From Cupriavidus sp. (GTDB lineage Bacteria; Pseudomonadota; Gammaproteobacteria; Burkholderiales; Burkholderiaceae): a stretch of DNA of 64,000 nucleotides. The stretch is from NCBI GenBank assembly GCA_031181345.1, contig JAPSLC010000005.1, positions 62,001 through 126,000 of the forward strand. Direction: 5' to 3'. Of this stretch, positions 41,118-50,473 are shown piece by piece; the first letter of the stretch is position 1, and the number at the start of each line of letters is the position of its first letter. The position numbers and the translations under genes are program-made. Under the pieces are notes generated by a model, which had not been told where the DNA came from, did not search any database, and saw nothing but the letters and a program-made list of their open reading frames with translations.

Positions 41118-44100
41118 TATCGGACCTCGACGTACTCGGTTTCGATCTGCAGCGGATAACGATTGGGAACGTCGGCCCACAGTCGTCGCAAGGCATCGGT
41201 CAGGTAGGACAACCTTCTGTCCGCCCATCCCGTCTCCCCGGGTCTGCCTCGATACGACACATGGACCACCGACACGCCGGCCTCCAGCACCGGCACCAGC
41301 TTGCCGAGCTCGCGCTGCCACTCGGGCCGCAGCTCGTTGCCTTCGTTGGCGAAGGCCTGGGCATCGACCTCGATGCGCACCACGCGATGGATCGCCGCGC
41401 CGAAATCGAGCTTGACCATCTTGCCGCGCGTGGCGCGGACCACGCGCGGGTTCTCGGTGGTCACGCGATAGCCCGACGGCAGCGTGCGTTCGTCGAGCTT
41501 CATCACGAAGTTCGAGCCGCGGTCGGCCTGCGGAATATCGGCGCAGGGCACGTGGAAGCGGCCCTTCGCGTCGGCGGTCACCAGCAGCCCGCGCACCGTG
41601 ACCACGCGCACGTTGGGAATGCCGGGCTCGCCGTCGTCCTGATAGCCGTTGGCATTACGGTCGTCGAATACCTTGCCGATGATGTCGGTGCAGTCGAATA
41701 CCGCGTCGGGCACGATGCGCACCGTCGCCGAGCCGGTGTTGGACGCCTGCAGGTTGGCGATCGCGTTCAGCGCGTAGGCCTGGTTGGTGTACTCGCCCTC
41801 GCTGACGCCGGTACCGACCACCAGCACCAGCCGGTAGGTCTTGGTCTCGCCCGCGGCGAAGGTCTGCACCGGCCAGGTCATCTCGCGTCCGTTGGCGCGC
41901 GGTTCGGAACCGACGCCGTTGATCGAGCCCGAGCCGCTGCGGTACTTGAAGCCCGGCGGCAGCAGGTCGCGCACCGCGATATGCGTCAGCGGCGCGTTCA
42001 GCGTGTTGGTCACCGCGATGGTGTAGGGCACCAGCGAGCCGCGCATCACGTTCAGCATCGGCGTGGTCTTGACCACGCGCAGCGCGCCGCCGAGCACCGG
42101 GTCCAGCGGGATGTGGTTGTGCGCGATCTGCGAGGGCACCGCGCCGAAGGCGAAGGCGTTGTACCAGAGCACGGTGTCGTTGCCGCGCGGCGCGCCGGGC
42201 GTGGGCACGACCTGCAGCAGGCCGCCACCGCCGGCGGGCAGCACGCCGCTGGCGGGGGGCAGCATGCCCGAAGGCGGCGGCAGATACGCGGCAGGCTGCA
42301 CGACGCGCAGGCTGTAGGTGCCGGCAGGCGCCTGCGAGGTCAGCAGGAACTGGTAGAAGCCGTCCTCGCCCGTGGTCTGCTCGACGTTGGCGGCACCGCC
42401 GACGATCCATTCCGGCCGCGCCGGCGCACCGTCGGGACCGATCAGCGTCACCTGCGCGCCGCGCACCGGATTGCGGCTGACCGCGTCGTAGACCACCCCG
42501 GTCGGATCGACCGGCAGGTTTTCCTCGATCACCGTGGCGCCCGAGGCGACCACGACATCGAAGATCGCCGAGACGTCGCGCCGGCCGCCGCTGGCGCAGC
42601 GCGAATCGGTGCTCTGCGGGGGGCACACCACGCCGTTGGCGGGGTTCGGCACCGGATAGCCGTACAGCGCGCCGCCCGGATTGAAGAAGCGCAGCTCGTA
42701 GCCGTTGTCGGCCGGCACGTTGTCCAGCGTGTAGCGGCCGCTGGCATCGGTGAACACCGGGGGCACCGAGCCGACCGGCGCGCCGCCCTTGTACAGCACC
42801 ACGCGCCAGCCGCCCAGCGGCGGCTCGTCGCCCTCGCGCACTTCGCGCGATCCGCCCGGCTTGTTCATCCACACCTGGCCGGTGATCTTGCCCTTGTCGC
42901 CGGTCAGTTCGCCGAAGTCGTAGCCGCCGGCCGGCACGCCGGCGTTCAACACGATATTGCCGATGGTGTCGTTGCCGGCCGTGCCGCCCGCGCTGCCGAC
43001 GCTCTCCTGGCCGTCCTTGTAGATCGCCAGCGCGGGGCCGCCCTGCTCGGTCACCGTGTAGGTGCCGGCCGGCAGATCGCCGAAACGGTAGCGGCCATCG
43101 GCATCGGTCGTCGCGGTTCGCGCGGCGGGGCCGGACAGCGCGATCGTGACGCCGGCGATGCCGGGCTCGCCGCTGTCGCGACGGCCGTTGGCGTTGATGT
43201 CGACGTAGACCGAGCCGCTCAGGCCCGAGGCCCGCTCGGGGAAGTCGTAGCCCGCCGCGGCAACGCCGCTGGCGATCCGGATTCCGCTGACCTGGTTGGT
43301 ACCGGCGGTACCGCCGCGGTTGCCCACCACCACGCCGCCATCGATATAGGCGGTCGGCTGCGTCTCGGTGATCGTGTAGCCGGCGGCGTCGCTCGGCCGC
43401 AGTCCGTCAAAGCGGTAGCTGCCGTCCGCGCCGGTCTGCACGGTGCGGTTGACCGGCTGGCCGAGATCGTCGGTGCCGGTCAGCGTGATCGTGATGTTCG
43501 GCAGCGGACCTTCGCCCGCGTCCTGCACGCGGTTGCCGTTGTCGTCGAACCAGCTCTTGCCGGCGATGCTGCCGCCGCCGACTTCGCCGAAGTTGAAGTT
43601 CGTGCCGCTGTGCAGCGGATCGAACACGATGTTGCCGATCTGGCTGAGGTTCGGCACCTGGTTCGGCGCCGTGGTCCAGCAACCGGCGCATGCGGTGCCG
43701 CCGAGCTCGCCGGCGGTGGTCTTGCCGTCCAGATAGTTGGCGGGCTGCTGTTCTTCCAGCTGATAGCCGCCCGCACCGGACTTCGGCAGGCCGGTGAACA
43801 CGTAGCCGCCGTCGGCGCCGGTGGTGACCGTGCGGTTGATCGCCTGGCCGGCGGCATCGGTGCCGCTCAGCCGGATCTGCACGCCGGCGATGCCCGGCTC
43901 GCCGGCATCGCGCAGGCCGTTGTTGTTCAGGTCGTTGTAGACCGCGCCGCCGAGACCGCCGAGGCGCTCGCCGAAGTGGTAGTCGCGTCCTTCCTGGCCC
44001 GGAGCCAGCGTGATGTTGCCGATCGTGTTGGCGGCGGGCGTACCGTCGAAGATCGCGTTGTTGACCGTGCCGGCGGGCGTGCCGGCCGACTCCTTGCCGT

Positions 44101-47100
44101 CGCCGTACTGCGGCGGCTGGGTTTCGACCAGCGTATAGGTGCCGGCCGGCAGCCCTTCGAATCGATAGCTGCCATCCGCCGCGGTGGTCGCATTGCAATT
44201 GACCAGCGTGCAGATATCGATGCCGGTGGTCGTGTTGCCGCTCAGGCGTACCGCGATGCCGGCGATGCCGGTCTCCCCGCTGCCGCGCAGGCCATCGTTG
44301 TCGGCATCGACATAGACCGAACCCGACACGCGTCCGCCCAGTTCGCCGAAGTCGTAGCCGGCGCCGAGCTGGTTCTGCTGCACGACCACGCCGGTGATCA
44401 CGTCGTTGCCCGCACTGCCCACCGGCGCGCCGCCGACCGAACCGGCGCGGTCCGTGCCGTCGGCATAGGCGGCCAGCAGCGGCGACGGATTGCCGGCGCC
44501 ATCGCGTTCGCGCACCGTATAGCCGCTGCCATCGCTGGCGGGCAGATTGGCGAAGGCGTAGTTGCCGTTGGCGTCGGTGGTGGTGGTGCACGGATAGACC
44601 GAACACACGGGCGCACCGGCGCCGGTATTGCCGGCCAGCGATACCGCGACGCCGGCAATGCCGGGCTCGCCGGTATCGCGCCGGCCGTTGTTGTTCAGGT
44701 CGACGTAGACCGAGCCGGTCAGCTGCGTGTCGCCCTGGTGGCCGAAGTTGTAATTGACCGCATGGCTTTCCGACACCAGGCCGATGCCCGCGATGATCTG
44801 CGTGGAGGCGTTGGTGCTGCCGGCGCCCGGCGTGGCCGCGCCGGTGCCGACCTGCGTGCCGGTGGCGCTGATGCTCGCCGGACGCGTCTCGGTCACCGTG
44901 TAGGTGCCCGGGCGCAGATTGGCGAAGCTGTAGCCGCCGGTGGCGTTGGTCGTGGTGGTGGCGTTGACCGCCGCACCGAGGTCATCGGTGCCCGTCAGCG
45001 TCACGGTGACGTTGGGCAGGCCGAAGGTTTCGCCCGGCTGACGCGTCGCGTCGCCATTGGTATCGATGTAGGCCGAGCCGGCGATCTGCGCCGCCTTGAC
45101 CTCGCCGAAATTGACGTTGTTCACGCTGCCGTTGAGCGTCAGCGCGATCGCCTGCACCGCGTTGCCGGTCAGGCCGCCGGACACCGAACCGCCGCTGGCG
45201 CCGTTGGTGCCGCTGCCCCCGCTGGTGCGGCCGGGCAGGTAGTCGCCCGGCTGGGTCTCGGTAACGGTATAGGTGCCGGGACGCAGGCCGGTGAAGCTGT
45301 ACGCGCCGGTGGCGTCGGTGGTCGCGGTACGCGTGACCGCGCCGCCGAGGTCGTCGGTACCCGTCAGGGTTACCGTCACGCCGGCGATGCCGGGTTCGCC
45401 GCCGTCGATGGCGCCGTCGGCATCGCGGTCGTGATAGACGCGGCCGCTGATGCCGCTGGCCGGAATCTCGCCGAACAGGTAGCCGGTCGCGGCGGTGTTG
45501 CCCGGCAGCGGGATACTGCCGAACACGTCGTTGCCGACCGTGCCGCCGGCCGAGCCGGCGGTGTCGCGCCCATCGGCATAGGCCGCGTTGTTGACCGGGC
45601 CTTCGCTGATCTGATAGGTGCCCTCGGGCAGCCGGTCGAACACGTAGGCGCCGCTCGCATTGGTCGTCGTGCTGCGGGAGATCGGCGTACCGTCGAACGC
45701 ATTGCCGCTCAGCGTGACCGCGATATTGGCCAGGCCGTTCTCGCCGGCATCGCGCACGCCGTCGTTATCCGCATCGACATAGACGGCGCCGGCGAGCGAC
45801 GACGACACCACGGTGACGTTGCCGCTGTTGCTGTTGTTGGACGCCTGCTCGTCCTTGGAATCGGTGGTGACGGTTGCGCTGTTTGTGAATGGCGTCGGCG
45901 CGGCGCTGCCGACCGCGGTCACCTTGACCGGAATCGCGATCGAGATCTGCGCCAGCGCGTCAACCGTGCCGAACGAGCACTGCACGATGTTGCCGCCGGC
46001 CGCGCCGCTGCAGCTCAGGCTGGTGGCCGATCCGCTGACCATCGTGGCGACCGGCGCGCCGGTCAGCACCATATTGGCCGGCAGCGTGTCGGTCACGCGC
46101 ACGTTGTCGCCTTCGGTGGGACCGTTGTTGCGCACCAGCACCGTGTAGGTGAACGGACGCATCAGTTCGGCCGTGGCCGGCACCGCGGTCTTGGACTGCA
46201 CCGCCAGGTCCGCCTTGGTACGGACCGTGGTCGGCTCGGTGGTCTGGTTATTGCCGGCATTGCGGTCGAAGCCGCCGGCGATCTCGTCGGAGGTGATGCT
46301 GACCGCGTTCTGCACCGTGCCCTTGGCCACGCCCTGCATGCCGACCTGGATCTGCACCGATTCGCCGGAGGCGATCCGCGGGTAGCTGCAACTGATGGTG
46401 CCGCCGATCGAGTCGACCGGGCCGGTGGTGCAGCTGCCGGTCGAGCTCACCGTCTTGAAGCGCAGGCCGGTGGACGGCAGCGTGTCGGTGACCATCACGT
46501 TCTGCGCCTGCGACGGACCGCTGTTGGTGACGGTGATCGTGTAGACCACCATGTCCTCGACCGCGACGGGGTCGACGCTGTCGCGCTTGTTGACCAGCAG
46601 GTCCAGGTCGGGGCCGGTCACGTTGGTGTTGACCGAGCCGGTGTTGTTGCCGCTATTGGTCTCGACCGTCGACGTGCTGACCACCACGTTGTTGGTGATG
46701 GTGGTGTTGCGCAGCGCGGTGCTGGGGCGCACCACCACGGTAGCGGTCTGCTGCCCGTTGGCGACGACCTCGGCCCAGTTGCAGGTCACGGTCTCGCCGC
46801 CGGTCGTCAGCGCGCCAGGCGCCAGCGCCGTCGTGCAGCTGCCGCCGCCGTTGCCCTGCGCCCGCACGAAGTAGACGCCGGCGGGCAAGGTGTCGACCGC
46901 CTGCACATCGACGGCCCTGCTGGGACCGGCGTTGCGCGCGGTGATCACATAGGTCAGGTCCTGGCCGGCCGGGATGCTGATCGGGTTCGCGGACTTCTGC
47001 ACCGTGACGTCGGCGCGCGGTTCGACATTGGACGAGACGGTGGCGAAGTTGTCGGTGTAGTCCGGGTCGGCGACATTGCTCGACAACGCGCTGGCCTGGT

Positions 47101-49183
47101 TCTGGCGCGCGCCGCCGTCGCCGCCGGGCCGCACGCGCACCGTTACCACCGGGCAGTTGCTGTCCGCGGTGCAGACCGGGATCGAGGGGAACCGGCAGGT
47201 CAGATCGCGCACGCCGGCATTGCCGGCCGCGCTGGTGCAGCTGCCGCCGCTGGTGTTGCCGTTGGCGATCACGGCATCGATGAAGCCTTCGCCGGTCAGG
47301 CCAACGCCGTTGCTGATCAGGGTATGCAGCGAGTCGAACAGCGTGACGTCGGTCGACGGCTCCGGACCGGCGTTCACGACCTGCAGGCTGTAGGTCAGGA
47401 TGTCGCCGGCGGGCAGCGAGGCCGGCGCGACGCGCTTGATCACCGACAGGTTCGCCGAGGCGCTCGGCGGCTGCGTCGACATGCCGTACGACGCGCAGTT
47501 GTTCTCGGGGACGTTGTCCAGCGCCGGCGTGCCGCTGGCCGAGGCGACCGCGGACACGCACATCGTGTTCGCGAACTGGCCGTCGGCCCTCGCTTCGACC
47601 TCGTAGGTAACCCACGGACTGGCCTGGCCGGATGCCAGCGGCGCCCCGCTGGTGTATTCGCGGGTACAGGTCATCTGCGTGCCCGCGCTGGTGTCGTACG
47701 GCGGCGTCGGCGTGCAGGTCCAGCCATTGGTCGCGGTGTAGCCGAGCACGCGCAGATTCGCCGGCAGCGTGTCGATCATCCGCGCGGTGCCGACCAGCGC
47801 GCTCGGCCCGTCGTTGTGCAGGCGAACCTGCCATTGCCATTTCGAGCCGACGGTCGCCAGGGCCGGCGACGGGCCGCGCTTCTCGGCGCGCAGGTCGGCG
47901 GCCGGATCGACGATGGCGATGGTCTTGGTACTGCTGTTGTTCAGGTTGTTGACCTCGGGCGTGCCGTTGGTGATGGTCGCCACGTTGTTGACCGGGTGGA
48001 ACGCCGTGACGGCGCGCACGCCGATGGCGATGGTGCCGGCATTGACGTTTCGCCCCGCCGCCAGCGCGCCGCCCCCCCACGTGCAGCGGACGGTCTGGCC
48101 CGACACCGCGCAGTTCCATCCGCCGGAACTGAACGCGCCCGGATTGCGCAAGGCCACCTGGGACGGCAGCGTGTCGACCACCTCCATGCCGGCCGGCGCG
48201 TCGCCGGTGTACGAGACCGCGAGCGTGTAGTCGAATTCGGTGCCGACGGTCACGGTGTCCGCGCCGGTCGATCCCTTGACGATGCGCAGATCGGTACCCG
48301 CGGTCACGGTGGTATTGGCCGTGACCGTGTTGTTGTCGGTGCTCGGGTCCTGGGCCGCCGACGGCGACACCACCGACACCGAGGCGCCGTCGGTCAACGT
48401 CGAGCTGGCGCTGGTCCAGACCTCGCCCTGGATCGTGCCGACCTCGAAGGTGGCGTTCGGCGCGATCGGCCCGGCGACGCTGCAGGTCACCGTCGAGCCG
48501 CTCTGCGAGCAGCCCAGCGGCAGCGAGGTCGCGGTGTAGCCCGGCGGCAGCGTGTTGACCACGCGCAGCGACGTCGCCGCGTCCGGACCGGCGTTGGATA
48601 CGCGCATCGTGTAGTTCAGCGCGCTGCCCGCCTGCACGCTCGGACTGGACGGAATCAGCTGGATCGCCAGGTCGGCGCCCTGCGTGACCGTGGTCGTCTG
48701 CGGCCGGGTGTTGTTGCTCAGATCGGGGTCGGCCTCGGCCGAGGTGACCTCGCCCACGTTCTCGATGGTGCCGGCGCTCTGCGGACGCACGGTGACGCGC
48801 ACCGTGGCGACGCCCGACGCCGCGATCGTGCCCAGCGAACAGGACACCACGCCGCCGACCGGCGCCGCGCAGCTGCCCTGGCTCGGCTGCGCGTCGACGA
48901 AGACGACGCCGGGCGGCAGCGTGTCCTTGAGGACCACGCCGGTCGCGGCCGCATTGGTGGTGTTGTTGTCGACCCGCAGCGTGTAGGTCAGCAGGCCGCC
49001 CGCGGGAACGGGATCGAAGCCGTCGTCGCTGTGGTTCAGCACCAGGTCCGCGGCGGTGGCCGCCGATGACATGACGACCATTGCCAGGCCCGCCAGCAGG
49101 CGGTTGCGCCAGGCTTTCCCGTTGGCAAGCGCGCACGCGCGCCTACCCGGGCCCGCGAACGCGGTCCGAGACGACCAATGCAT
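41117..49183 (-). CDS. giant exported protein of DUF11 and SdrD-B-like repeats
   Basis: 2,688 residues with a long signal peptide (WRNRLLAGLAMVVMSSAATAA near residues 25-45). Residues about 45-1,060: eight DUF11-type beta-sandwich repeats, each opening like ADLAVQSKTAVPATAE then TYTVLVRN. Residues about 1,060-2,150: eight to nine SdrD-B/Cna-B-type repeats, each opening like LSGSVYVDINANGRRDSGEPG, carrying the Ca-binding-like DxDxDGxxDxGE motif. Then a carboxypeptidase-regulatory-like unit, another DUF11 unit and a last SdrD-B unit (KVFDDRNANGYQDDGEPG). The C-terminal 140 residues resemble a degenerate OmpA-like domain (LRPEWQRELGKLVPVLEAGV). There is no LPXTG and no barrel of its own. Probably a surface fibre or adhesin; its partner gene follows at TAATG. 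Confidence 0.9.
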   Translation of the reverse strand: MHWSSRTAFAGPGRRACALANGKAWRNRLLAGLAMVVMSSAATAADLVLNHSDDGFDPVPAGGLLTYTLRVDNNTTNAAATGVVLKDTLPPGVVFVDAQPSQGSCAAPVGGVVSCSLGTIAASGVATVRVTVRPQSAGTIENVGEVTSAEADPDLSNNTRPQTTTVTQGADLAIQLIPSSPSVQAGSALNYTMRVSNAGPDAATSLRVVNTLPPGYTATSLPLGCSQSGSTVTCSVAGPIAPNATFEVGTIQGEVWTSASSTLTDGASVSVVSPSAAQDPSTDNNTVTANTTVTAGTDLRIVKGSTGADTVTVGTEFDYTLAVSYTGDAPAGMEVVDTLPSQVALRNPGAFSSGGWNCAVSGQTVRCTWGGGALAAGRNVNAGTIAIGVRAVTAFHPVNNVATITNGTPEVNNLNNSSTKTIAIVDPAADLRAEKRGPSPALATVGSKWQWQVRLHNDGPSALVGTARMIDTLPANLRVLGYTATNGWTCTPTPPYDTSAGTQMTCTREYTSGAPLASGQASPWVTYEVEARADGQFANTMCVSAVASASGTPALDNVPENNCASYGMSTQPPSASANLSVIKRVAPASLPAGDILTYSLQVVNAGPEPSTDVTLFDSLHTLISNGVGLTGEGFIDAVIANGNTSGGSCTSAAGNAGVRDLTCRFPSIPVCTADSNCPVVTVRVRPGGDGGARQNQASALSSNVADPDYTDNFATVSSNVEPRADVTVQKSANPISIPAGQDLTYVITARNAGPSRAVDVQAVDTLPAGVYFVRAQGNGGGSCTTALAPGALTTGGETVTCNWAEVVANGQQTATVVVRPSTALRNTTITNNVVVSTSTVETNSGNNTGSVNTNVTGPDLDLLVNKRDSVDPVAVEDMVVYTITVTNSGPSQAQNVMVTDTLPSTGLRFKTVSSTGSCTTGPVDSIGGTISCSYPRIASGESVQIQVGMQGVAKGTVQNAVSITSDEIAGGFDRNAGNNQTTEPTTVRTKADLAVQSKTAVPATAELMRPFTYTVLVRNNGPTEGDNVRVTDTLPANMVLTGAPVATMVSGSATSLSCSGAAGGNIVQCSFGTVDALAQISIAIPVKVTAVGSAAPTPFTNSATVTTDSKDEQASNNSNSGNVTVVSSSLAGAVYVDADNDGVRDAGENGLANIAVTLSGNAFDGTPISRSTTTNASGAYVFDRLPEGTYQISEGPVNNAAYADGRDTAGSAGGTVGNDVFGSIPLPGNTAATGYLFGEIPASGISGRVYHDRDADGAIDGGEPGIAGVTVTLTGTDDLGGAVTRTATTDATGAYSFTGLRPGTYTVTETQPGDYLPGRTSGGSGTNGASGGSVSGGLTGNAVQAIALTLNGSVNNVNFGEVKAAQIAGSAYIDTNGDATRQPGETFGLPNVTVTLTGTDDLGAAVNATTTTNATGGYSFANLRPGTYTVTETRPASISATGTQVGTGAATPGAGSTNASTQIIAGIGLVSESHAVNYNFGHQGDTQLTGSVYVDLNNNGRRDTGEPGIAGVAVSLAGNTGAGAPVCSVYPCTTTTDANGNYAFANLPASDGSGYTVRERDGAGNPSPLLAAYADGTDRAGSVGGAPVGSAGNDVITGVVVQQNQLGAGYDFGELGGRVSGSVYVDADNDGLRGSGETGIAGIAVRLSGNTTTGIDICTLVNCNATTAADGSYRFEGLPAGTYTLVETQPPQYGDGKESAGTPAGTVNNAIFDGTPAANTIGNITLAPGQEGRDYHFGERLGGLGGAVYNDLNNNGLRDAGEPGIAGVQIRLSGTDAAGQAINRTVTTGADGGYVFTGLPKSGAGGYQLEEQQPANYLDGKTTAGELGGTACAGCWTTAPNQVPNLSQIGNIVFDPLHSGTNFNFGEVGGGSIAGKSWFDDNGNRVQDAGEGPLPNITITLTGTDDLGQPVNRTVQTGADGSYRFDGLRPSDAAGYTITETQPTAYIDGGVVVGNRGGTAGTNQVSGIRIASGVAAAGYDFPERASGLSGSVYVDINANGRRDSGEPGIAGVTIALSGPAARTATTDADGRYRFGDLPAGTYTVTEQGGPALAIYKDGQESVGSAGGTAGNDTIGNIVLNAGVPAGGYDFGELTGDKGKITGQVWMNKPGGSREVREGDEPPLGGWRVVLYKGGAPVGSVPPVFTDASGRYTLDNVPADNGYELRFFNPGGALYGYPVPNPANGVVCPPQSTDSRCASGGRRDVSAIFDVVVASGATVIEENLPVDPTGVVYDAVSRNPVRGAQVTLIGPDGAPARPEWIVGGAANVEQTTGEDGFYQFLLTSQAPAGTYSLRVVQPAAYLPPPSGMLPPASGVLPAGGGGLLQVVPTPGAPRGNDTVLWYNAFAFGAVPSQIAHNHIPLDPVLGGALRVVKTTPMLNVMRGSLVPYTIAVTNTLNAPLTHIAVRDLLPPGFKYRSGSGSINGVGSEPRANGREMTWPVQTFAAGETKTYRLVLVVGTGVSEGEYTNQAYALNAIANLQASNTGSATVRIVPDAVFDCTDIIGKVFDDRNANGYQDDGEPGIPNVRVVTVRGLLVTADAKGRFHVPCADIPQADRGSNFVMKLDERTLPSGYRVTTENPRVVRATRGKMVKLDFGAAIHRVVRIEVDAQAFANEGNELRPEWQRELGKLVPVLEAGVSVVHVSYRGRPGETGWADRRLSYLTDALRRLWADVPNRYPLQIETEYVEVR

Positions 49184-49766
49184 GATTTCCCCGTTTCCTC
49201 AAGGCCACGCCGATCGCGGGTCGCGTCTATCGCGCTGTCGCGTCGGCCGACTTGTTGCTTTTGTCTCTTTTGCTTCTTTTGCTTCGCTGCGATGGGCGGC
49301 TGGCTCGCCGCCCGCGTACCGGCATGCGCCGGCCAACACATGCCATCCCCCCAAACCGTGTCGGACACGGTGAGGCGCGGCTTCAAGACGGTGCTGCTGG
49401 TATTTCGGATCGCTGAGGCGTTTCCCCGCAGGCCTGCCGGGACATGGCCGGGTCGGCTGCAACAGGGAAAGCGATGACGCTGGAGCGGATTCGCGGGGCA
49501 ACAACTCCCACCCCGTGGAACCTGCTCTGCGAACGCGGAGCGGATTTTGCTAGTGATTCAAAAACGACATTGTAAACAAATGTTTCTGAATGGAAAACGA
49601 GGCCAGGGGCGCGTGCGGCAAGCGTCAAAAGCCGCGCCGGGCTTGGGCCGGCGGGCGATGAGCGGATGTATCGAAAAACCGACGAAGGTCGGAATGGCCC
49701 GCGACGTCTCGCCGAACCGACATGGACAGCCGCGTAGCGCCCGGCACCGCGGTGCGCTCCCAGGCG
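49184..49766 (-). promoter_or_regulatory. promoter region of the giant repeat-protein operon
   Basis: 583 bp without a convincing gene. An AT-rich island lies at 49,536-49,600. On the minus strand it holds TTTACA (49,571-49,576) and TAGCAA (49,547-49,552) 18 bp apart, a plausible sigma-70 promoter, overlapped by an imperfect palindrome ACATTTGTTTACAATGT (49,568-49,584). This leaves a leader of over 350 bases before the ATG at 49,183. The T-rich stretch 49,250-49,290 (plus strand) is low-complexity. Confidence 0.4.
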
Positions 49767-50207
49767 TCAGCCGACGCGATAGAACTCGGGAGTCTGCCCG
49801 GCGTTGACGGCGCGCTGGAGCCAGTCCGGCATCTCGCCGGTGCCGTCCCAGCACTGGCCCAACGCATTGCGATAGAGGACGCCGGCGGGCTGCGGCGGCG
49901 CGGATTCGTTTGCGGCCGAGGCTGCGGCCGCGGTCGAGGACGCTGTCGACGGCGTGGGGGGAGTTGCCGGTGGGATTGCCGGTATTGGCGGATCGGCGGA
50001 CGCGGGGCTCGATGCCGGCGCGTCGGCAGCATCGGCAGCATTGGCAGCGTTGGCAGGGTCGGCAGCGGCGGCGCGGCTCCGCTTGGCCCGGTTGGTACCG
50101 GAGAAACATCCGGCCGCGACCAGATCGTCCAGCGACAGGCCGTAGCGATCCATCTGCGCGCGCACCCAGGCGGCCGCGGCTAGTCGGGCTTCATCGAACT
50201 CGGACAT
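49767..50207 (-). CDS. H-NS-type nucleoid-associated regulator with long Ala/Pro linker
   Basis: 146 residues from MSEFDEARLAAAAWVRAQMDRYGLSLDDLVAAG; two residue groups before it (MHENA) are a possible earlier start. The C-terminal 38 residues (YRNALGQCWDGTGEMPDWL, then QRAVNAGQTPEFYRV) have the aromatic/Gly/Trp pattern of the H-NS DNA-binding domain of Burkholderiales. Between lies a low-complexity linker of about 60 Ala, Ser and Pro residues, rich in direct repeats at the DNA level. The usual QGR-type AT-hook core is altered (DGTGEMP), so AT-DNA silencing by this protein is uncertain. It sits upstream of the giant protein promoter, in the same orientation. Confidence 0.75.
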   Translation of the reverse strand: MSEFDEARLAAAAWVRAQMDRYGLSLDDLVAAGCFSGTNRAKRSRAAAADPANAANAADAADAPASSPASADPPIPAIPPATPPTPSTASSTAAAASAANESAPPQPAGVLYRNALGQCWDGTGEMPDWLQRAVNAGQTPEFYRVG

Positions 50208-50473
50208 GGCGTTTTCGTGCACGCTGCCGGCCAGAGGCGGCCGACAGGCTAGGAGGACAACAGAAGGACCCGGCGGTGCCGGTCGAACATCGCGATTCTA
50301 CAGGCTCGGCGCCGATACGCCCCGCCGCCGCGGCAAAACCTTGAATTGCGCCACGCCTTCGCGCTAAGGTCGAGCCTCTCTTTTGCCGCAAGCCAGGACC
50401 GCTCCGTGTTTTTGCCGTTCCCCTTCCCGCCTCCGCGCCGGTGGCATGCCGCGCGCGCCAGGAGCGAGCGCCC

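Noticed and set aside
40979..49069. A 2,696-codon open frame on the plus strand
   Set aside because: It is the exact antisense of the giant repeat gene. Its translation is Arg/His/Gly/Ala/Gln-rich without domains or signal, the usual shadow of a GC-rich repeat gene.
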